A stretch of DNA of 11,226 nucleotides from Smithella sp. ME-1 (lineage in GTDB: Bacteria > Desulfobacterota > Syntrophia > Syntrophales > Smithellaceae): contig AWGX01000777.1 of the NCBI GenBank assembly GCA_000495415.1, forward strand, positions 1 through 11,226, written 5' to 3'. Each line of letters begins with the position of its first letter. Within the stretch, counting starts at the first letter, position 1. The position numbers and the translations under genes are program-made. Positions 6,568 through 11,226 of the stretch are shown piece after piece. The notes below the pieces were generated by a model that was not told the DNA's origin, searched no databases, and saw only the letters and a list, made by a program, of their open reading frames with translations.

Positions 6568-8949
6568 TCAGCATGTCTTATTGCTGGTGCGGGCGATTAT
6601 TTCATCCTGCAGTTCGGGCGACAAGTCACTAAAATAAACCGAATATCCGGAAATTCTAACCATTAAAAAAGGATATTTATCAGGATTCTCTTTGGCCTCA
6701 CGAAGCGCCGCCGCATCCAGCACGTTCAACTGTACCTGCATACCACCGCGTTTGAAATAAACATCAAGAAGTGAATTCATCAGACTGCGTCCTTGTTCAT
6801 CACGCAGGGTGTTTGCATCAAGCTTCAAATTGAAATTAATGCCGTTGGCGATTTGCTTATAATCAATTTTGTTCATGGAGTTAATAAGCGCAGTCGGCCC
6901 GCTTTTATCCATGCCGTTCTGCGGTGCCATACCCGAAGGAAATGTTCCTCCGCGTAATCTGCCGCAGGGCAGTGCGGCCGTCATTTTACCGAAATGCATA
7001 TGAGCAGTATTGGAATAAATACCCGCAATATATTGACCACCACGTGTGTTCTTTCCGGAATTGTGCATGGCCTTCGCGTATTCGTCCACGACAAATTTCG
7101 TCCAAAAGTCTGCGCGATCATCATTATTGCCGAATTTGGACACTCGTCTCATTATATTGAACCAATAAGGATCGGCATCTCTCGCGGCCAACACATCGCG
7201 CAACCGCGAGAGCGCTATTTTCCCTTCCTGAAAAACGAGTCGCTCTATGGCACACAGAGAATCACCGGCAGTCGCTATTCCCACGCCTTGAATACCTGAA
7301 AAATTATAATGAGCGGCGCCCTGTGTGGCGCAAGCTCCCGAAGCGAGACACCCATCGATGAAGGTGCTGGTAAGTGGAATGGGACGATAGCGGGCATGTG
7401 CCAGTTCAACGCATTGCAAATCTTTGATCATTCTCCCGACTATGTGATTCAATTGAGTAACAAAGGCGACAGTCACGTCATCCATACTTTGCATCTGCTC
7501 GACAGGAAGTGTCTTCGCACCGATCCGCAGACGCGAACCAAAACATCGTCCCTGATTTAGCGCAAGTTCCATCGCCAGCGGCACATTCACCATGGCCGCG
7601 TCGGTTGAACCGAGAGTTTTGCCCGGAGCAGTTGGCTCGACACAACCGATAGCCACGTAATCACGGGCATCGCGAATATCATACCCGACTCCTGTCATTG
7701 TCGGTATGATAACATCATCGTTGAAAAGCGAAGGTGTATTGCTCCCGCCCGCTAAAACTCCATATATAAGTTTTCTAAAATCATCAGGAGTTCCTTCATG
7801 AAGACGCGCATGGAAATTCGGCTGACGCATGCGCAAATCATTAGCTATGTCAATCAGCATATAACTCAATTCATTGGTCGCGTCGTTTCCATTTCTGTCT
7901 ATTCCTCCAATGGTGACAACCTGCCAGCTTGGCATGCCTTCGAACACTCTGGTGAGATTCTGCGAAAATACCGGAATGGTCTCGCAAAGCTTGATACTGA
8001 AAGCAGCGAGCAATTCGCGCGCTTGCTCAGGAGTGATTCGTCCAGCTTCACGATCGCGCTGATAGTAGGGATATAGTAATTGGTCAACGCGCCCGGGACA
8101 AACGGTTTCCCCCATGCTTTCCTGAAAAATGGCGATGTGAAGAAAGAAAAGACTCTGGAGAGCTTCTCGAAAAGTATTTGCACCGTACCGCGGAATATTG
8201 CGGCAGACAGCGACTATTTCAAGCAATTCAGCACGGCGAGCCGAATCTTGTTCTTTCTCGGCAAGCTCTTGCGCATAATCAGCATACCGTTCACCGAAAA
8301 GGGCAAGTGCCTCAGCGGATATAAGTGCAGCTTGATAGAAAGCATCTTTCTCCTTATCAGTATTGAGTTTTCTTAAATTCTCAATTTCTTTTTTGATTCC
8401 ATCGGTGCCGAATGCAATGAGCTTAGCGTGATCAGGGGTTAAGTGCGCGATACCACCTACCTCATTTATGAAGTAATCTTTCGCCTGCAATTGTTTCCAT
8501 GAATAACAAATGCGGTTTAACAGATTAGGAAAAGCTTTGGCTACGATAAAACGGTTTTGCCAGAAAGGCATGATCATCGCCAGTTTCAGTTGTTCTTTCC
8601 GGGAAATAAGAAGAGGATTCACACGGCGCTTGGGAAATTTCAACAAATCCAACAACACCACCAAACCATGGGATTCAGGATAGATGATCCCACCTACCCG
8701 CTTTGACGTGTAATTCCCGACAATCAATTCATCAGGATAGATGATGATGCTCTTATTGTTCAGGACATAGCCCAGCGCCTCGGCCATCTGAATGATTACC
8801 GGCTTTTTCCTGTTTGCTTTATTTCTAAAATACTCCGTCCACAAAAGTGCCCGCTCGGTGCATATACCCCTTTCGTATTCCTGCACCTCCCGCTTCAGAC
8901 GTTTTATGCGTTCACTGCTGTTAACTTTAGCCGATGACTCCTGCATCAT
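6568..8949 (-). CDS. glycyl radical enzyme (PFL2/dehydratase-like), substrate unknown
   Basis: A 793-residue glycyl radical enzyme of the PFL superfamily, the typical length for glycerol or choline-lyase-type members. Gly768 in RISGYSVYF is the expected radical site, followed by the hallmark LQDEIIART. The thiyl cysteine is Cys436 in GCVEP, with Glu438 as the likely acid/base of the Cys-x-Glu group. There is no adjacent Cys-Cys pair, so it is not a pyruvate formate-lyase. His169 (GGIAHLTPD) and Asp450 match in position His164 and Asp447 of glycerol dehydratase. That enzyme's His281-Ser282 pair is Glu-Thr here (MGETVCPGR), and the usual GWHDAA is GSTDAA. A diol dehydratase or choline lyase is therefore unlikely; a decarboxylase or another C-C, C-N or C-S lyase remains open. 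No activase gene or small subunit is beside it. The start (ATG-ATG) has only a weak GAG ribosome site. It heads a five-gene cluster and is probably repressed by the divergent GntR protein. Confidence 0.95.
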   Translation of the reverse strand: MMQESSAKVNSSERIKRLKREVQEYERGICTERALLWTEYFRNKANRKKPVIIQMAEALGYVLNNKSIIIYPDELIVGNYTSKRVGGIIYPESHGLVVLLDLLKFPKRRVNPLLISRKEQLKLAMIMPFWQNRFIVAKAFPNLLNRICYSWKQLQAKDYFINEVGGIAHLTPDHAKLIAFGTDGIKKEIENLRKLNTDKEKDAFYQAALISAEALALFGERYADYAQELAEKEQDSARRAELLEIVAVCRNIPRYGANTFREALQSLFFLHIAIFQESMGETVCPGRVDQLLYPYYQRDREAGRITPEQARELLAAFSIKLCETIPVFSQNLTRVFEGMPSWQVVTIGGIDRNGNDATNELSYMLIDIANDLRMRQPNFHARLHEGTPDDFRKLIYGVLAGGSNTPSLFNDDVIIPTMTGVGYDIRDARDYVAIGCVEPTAPGKTLGSTDAAMVNVPLAMELALNQGRCFGSRLRIGAKTLPVEQMQSMDDVTVAFVTQLNHIVGRMIKDLQCVELAHARYRPIPLTSTFIDGCLASGACATQGAAHYNFSGIQGVGIATAGDSLCAIERLVFQEGKIALSRLRDVLAARDADPYWFNIMRRVSKFGNNDDRADFWTKFVVDEYAKAMHNSGKNTRGGQYIAGIYSNTAHMHFGKMTAALPCGRLRGGTFPSGMAPQNGMDKSGPTALINSMNKIDYKQIANGINFNLKLDANTLRDEQGRSLMNSLLDVYFKRGGMQVQLNVLDAAALREAKENPDKYPFLMVRISGYSVYFSDLSPELQDEIIARTSNKTC

Positions 8950-8977
8950 TTTACTCTATGAGTTAAGTTATATTAAA

Positions 8978-8994
8978 AATTGGTAATACCAATT
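8978..8994. promoter_or_regulatory. GntR/FadR-type operator 1
   Basis: AATTGGTAATACCAATT is a perfect 17-bp dyad with a single central base. Its core TGGT-N3-ACCA fits the FadR-subfamily operator pattern (tnGT-Nx-ACna), and a FadR-type gene is adjacent. It overlaps the -10 hexamer and start region of the proposed glycyl radical enzyme promoter, a classical repressor position. Confidence 0.75.
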
Positions 8995-9019
8995 ACACTA
9001 AAATACAGCAATTTGTCAA
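8992..9019 (-). promoter_or_regulatory. sigma70-like promoter for the glycyl radical enzyme cluster
   Basis: On the - strand a perfect -35 TTGACA (9019-9014) is followed by a 16-bp spacer and TGTAAT (8997-8992, five of six matches to TATAAT). Transcription would start within operator 1, about 35 bases before the glycyl radical enzyme ATG. The near-consensus hexamers suggest a strong promoter held down by the regulator. Confidence 0.6.
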
Positions 9020-9052
9020 TATTTATTTTGAATATAAATGCAATATGTGGTA

Positions 9053-9065
9053 TTGGTATTACCAA
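9053..9065. promoter_or_regulatory. GntR/FadR-type operator 2
   Basis: TTGGTATTACCAA is a second copy of the TTGGTA-N-TACCAA dyad, perfect over 13 bp. The left half is partly duplicated just before it (GGTATTGGTATT). It lies 118 bp upstream of the GntR gene and its centre is 73 bp from that of operator 1. It may overlap a weak -35 (TTACCA) for the GntR gene, consistent with autoregulation. No strong + strand promoter is evident in the remainder of the gap (9066-9183). Confidence 0.7.
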
Positions 9066-9183
9066 ATCAAAACAAAGGATTAATAAAATTATCAGGATAA
9101 GAAGGATCTTTCTCGAAAAATTCACCATGATGAAGTTATTTTCGGGGCCGAACGATAATTTAATTTATATCTCTTGCTGAGAT

Positions 9184-9912
9184 ATGGTAATAGTGGCCAT
9201 GGATAAAAAACTTTCTAATAAAATAGTCCGCGATATTAAACAGAAAATTCTTTCCGGAGCTTTACGTACCGGTGATCGTCTGCCTGCGGAACGGGACCTG
9301 GCTGAAGAATACAAGGTAAGCAGAATAACAATTCGTAACGCTATATCCAGGTTAGCTTATCTTGGCTTTTTACAGACTTTACCGCAGAGCGGAACATTTA
9401 TCGCTGACTTCAGGAAAGACGCATCATTGGAACTTCTGGTTGACATCATTTCCAGTGATGAGGAAGTCGACAAATCCATCCTCATTGAGCTTATGGAAAT
9501 TAGACGTATATTCGAAAGCTATTGTGCCGGTCGCGCAGTAATAAAGATGGATGACACAAACAGGAAAGAGCTAAGAGAAATGGTCAATGACATGATTGCA
9601 AACAGGAAAAATCCGGAACAATTGGTAGAGCTCGATTATAAAATTCATTACCTTCTGATGGAACTTGCCGGCAATAACGTTTTGCGTCTTTTATTCAACT
9701 CGTTCAAACCTGTTTATCAGTTTTATCTTAAGGTTTTTTACGCTGTACCTGAAAACGTGGCACGTATTTTACCCTATTACGAGCGATTTTGTAACGCAGC
9801 CGAATTGCGTGACGATCGCATTGCAGCATTTGTAATGAGCGAATTACTGGACTACGCTGAAATGGCTACGATCAGGATAATTGAAAAACTTTCCAGAATA
9901 AAAATAAAATAA
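9184..9912 (+). CDS. GntR-family regulator, FadR/FCD type
   Basis: A 242-residue DNA-binding regulator. The N-terminal winged helix is typical GntR: ILSGALRTGDRLPAERDLAE (residues 22-41), the recognition helix VSRITIRNAISRLAYLGFL, and the wing QSGTFI. The C-terminal part is the all-helical FCD effector domain (about 98-235). Its first metal-ligand pair is present (Asp151 and His155 in LDYKIHYLL, followed by AGNNVL). The later histidines usual in metal-type FCD domains appear absent: Arg201 replaces the expected His in the ERF segment, and the last helix reads SELLDYAEM. The start is uncertain. ATG at 9184 has no clear ribosome site, and ATG at 9199 (MDKKLSNK) is an equally good N-terminus. 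It is divergent from the glycyl radical enzyme, with two matching operators between, so it very likely represses that cluster and itself. The ligand may be a small carboxylate or an acyl-CoA. Confidence 0.93.
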   Translation: MVIVAMDKKLSNKIVRDIKQKILSGALRTGDRLPAERDLAEEYKVSRITIRNAISRLAYLGFLQTLPQSGTFIADFRKDASLELLVDIISSDEEVDKSILIELMEIRRIFESYCAGRAVIKMDDTNRKELREMVNDMIANRKNPEQLVELDYKIHYLLMELAGNNVLRLLFNSFKPVYQFYLKVFYAVPENVARILPYYERFCNAAELRDDRIAAFVMSELLDYAEMATIRIIEKLSRIKIK

Positions 9913-9944
9913 CTTAGTCCAAATTCTCTTTGCAGACCGTTAAA

Positions 9945-11186
9945 TCAGATGTATTGTTCTCCTTTCTTCAGCGTAAGAATAGCTAGGGCAATACAACTCA
10001 GCACAATAAGATTTATCAGCCAGAGATAGTGATACGATCCGAATTTATCATATATAAGACCACCTAAAACCGGTCCGATTGCTCCACCGGCACCGATAAA
10101 AAAAGTTAAAAGACCATAGATTGATCCCAAGACATGTCTGCCGAAACGATGGGCTATAAGAAGCGGTATTACCGGCGCAAGCGAACCGTAACCGAATCCG
10201 TAGACGAGAGCGCAAACATAGAGATCAACGATGCTCTGCATATTCAACATAAGTATTGTTCCAGCCAGCATAAACGCTATTCCAATGAAAGAAACATATT
10301 TGGGATCTTTTATTTTGTCTGTCATCCAGCCGAAAAGAAACTGTCCCATAAAACCGGTCAAGCTTATCGCCGCCAGAGACGAGGCGGCGGCCATTTTGTC
10401 AATGCCAATGTCTGTAGCATAGGCTACCTGATGTACAAAAACAGCCATACTAATCATCACAGCCAGCCCCTGACAAACAGCCAATGTCCAGAAACGCGAA
10501 TCTTTAAAAAGACTCCAAGTGGAGACTTTGTGGACAATCTGTGTCTCGGACAATTGAGCGCACATCGTTGTCGTATCTCCATCTGGCAAAAGGGAATATG
10601 CTTCAGGATTTGTTTTCCTCATCAGCGTTTGGGATATAACAATGCCCATAATTAATATAATGAAGCTTAACGCCATCAACCCGAAACGCCAGTTAAAGGC
10701 GCCGACAATGTAACCGGCAAGCGGCGTCAGTATAACAGTTCCAAAGCTTATTCCCATGGAAGCAATTCCGACAGCCAGGCCTCTCTTTTTGATAAACCAT
10801 TTACTGACGGAAGAACTGCAGGCGACAACACCCATTCCGGCGGCTCCCAATCCAACCATTAATCCATAACTAAGGTACAAACCTACAGGAGTTTCTACAA
10901 AGCTGGTCATGATATAACCACAGGCGGAAATTAAAGCTCCTGTTGTTATTATCCAGCGCGGAGCAATACGATCCAGCATTCTGCCGACAAATATCGCGCA
11001 GAATGAATAAACAAGCATGTTGATAGCCGCAGCCATCGATATTACCGAACGCGACATACCGAATTCCGTCGCCATCGGTTTGAGAAAAACGCCGAAGCAG
11101 TAACGGGCACCGTAATTCATTCCCATCACCAGAAAAGCGCCGCCGACAATGTACCAGCCCCAGAAGATTTTTTGATTCTTGTCCAT
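9945..11186 (-). CDS. MFS transporter, monocarboxylate/oxalate-formate antiporter type
   Basis: An inner-membrane secondary carrier of about 413 residues with 12 predicted membrane segments. The N-terminal FWGWYIVGGAFLVMGMNYGA and GVFLKPMATEFGMSRS segments are typical of the MCT/OFA branch of the major facilitator superfamily. Motif-A-like loops are GRMLDR after the second helix and GWMTDKIKDPKY in the second half. A hydrophilic central loop (about residues 197-224) separates the two six-helix bundles. Family members move small monocarboxylates or exchange dicarboxylates for monocarboxylates, so a carboxylate substrate or product of the glycyl radical enzyme is a fair guess. I prefer ATG at 11186 with a weak upstream GGA; a GTG four codons earlier (11198) is the alternative. 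It converges on the GntR gene with a 32-bp gap and no obvious terminator. A TAATACCA half-site at 11207-11214 hints at control by the same regulator. Confidence 0.92.
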   Translation of the reverse strand: MDKNQKIFWGWYIVGGAFLVMGMNYGARYCFGVFLKPMATEFGMSRSVISMAAAINMLVYSFCAIFVGRMLDRIAPRWIITTGALISACGYIMTSFVETPVGLYLSYGLMVGLGAAGMGVVACSSSVSKWFIKKRGLAVGIASMGISFGTVILTPLAGYIVGAFNWRFGLMALSFIILIMGIVISQTLMRKTNPEAYSLLPDGDTTTMCAQLSETQIVHKVSTWSLFKDSRFWTLAVCQGLAVMISMAVFVHQVAYATDIGIDKMAAASSLAAISLTGFMGQFLFGWMTDKIKDPKYVSFIGIAFMLAGTILMLNMQSIVDLYVCALVYGFGYGSLAPVIPLLIAHRFGRHVLGSIYGLLTFFIGAGGAIGPVLGGLIYDKFGSYHYLWLINLIVLSCIALAILTLKKGEQYI

Positions 11187-11206
11187 TGATACATCCACAA
11201 GCTAAC

Positions 11207-11214
11207 TAATACCA
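11207..11214. promoter_or_regulatory. candidate GntR half-site upstream of the MFS gene
   Basis: TAATACCA is identical to the right half plus centre of operator 1 and, on the - strand, reads TGGTATTA as in operator 2. The other half (GTTA instead of ACCA) does not match. It lies about 20 bp before the MFS start. A single 8-base match near a start codon is suggestive only, and the rest of the promoter is beyond the window. Confidence 0.3.
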
Positions 11215-11226
11215 TTTCGATTTCAA

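Noticed and set aside
6568..8949. Assignment of the glycyl radical enzyme as pyruvate formate-lyase or glycerol dehydratase
   Set aside because: It has no Cys-Cys pair as in pyruvate formate-lyase, and it lacks the His-Ser pair and Trp-His of glycerol and diol dehydratases.
8980..9180. 66-residue open frame in the divergent regulatory gap
   Set aside because: It begins inside operator 1 and spans operator 2. It has no ribosome site and an AT-driven Ile/Lys/Asn-rich composition, so it is almost certainly non-coding.

Overview
The window looks like chromosome from a strictly anaerobic, moderate-GC bacterium, most plausibly a sulfate-reducing or syntrophic member of the former Deltaproteobacteria. 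It encodes an oxygen-sensitive glycyl radical enzyme, two multi-cluster iron-sulfur proteins and a fused ADP-forming acyl-CoA synthetase. The taxonomic guess rests on gene content only. No mobile elements, CRISPR arrays, tRNA or rRNA genes were seen, and no stretch over 300 bases lacks a gene.

Layout. Left (1-2657, + strand): a MerR-family regulator, then a 695-residue ADP-forming acyl-CoA synthetase whose leader carries a perfect 20-bp palindrome. Centre (2703-8949, - strand): a five-gene cluster that converges on the synthetase. In transcription order it encodes a glycyl radical enzyme (793 aa), a QueG/reductive-dehalogenase-like Fe-S protein (318 aa), a winged-helix plus Cys-rich plus two-[4Fe-4S] protein (398 aa), and two polytopic membrane proteins (248 and 193 aa) that appear distantly related. 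Right (9184-11186): a divergent GntR/FadR-type regulator, then a convergent MFS carrier of the monocarboxylate/oxalate-formate type.

Regulation. The 234-bp gap between the glycyl radical enzyme and the GntR gene holds two copies of the inverted repeat TTGGTA-N-TACCAA, centred 73 bp apart. This fits the FadR-subfamily operator pattern. One copy overlaps the -10 and start region of a good sigma70-like promoter reading into the glycyl radical enzyme. A half-site of the same sequence lies just upstream of the MFS gene. The simplest reading is one regulon: uptake of a small carboxylate by the MFS carrier, radical conversion by the glycyl radical enzyme, and accessory redox and membrane functions, all controlled by the GntR protein. 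The acyl-CoA synthetase next door could handle an acid product, but it has its own regulator and strand, so that link is weaker.

The most interesting point is the glycyl radical enzyme. It keeps the Cys-x-Glu active-site motif and the C-terminal glycyl radical loop. It lacks the His-Ser pair and the Trp-His of glycerol and diol dehydratases, and no radical-SAM activase is encoded beside it. Its reaction cannot be assigned from sequence alone. With its unusual Fe-S and membrane partners it may belong to an uncharacterised anaerobic pathway.
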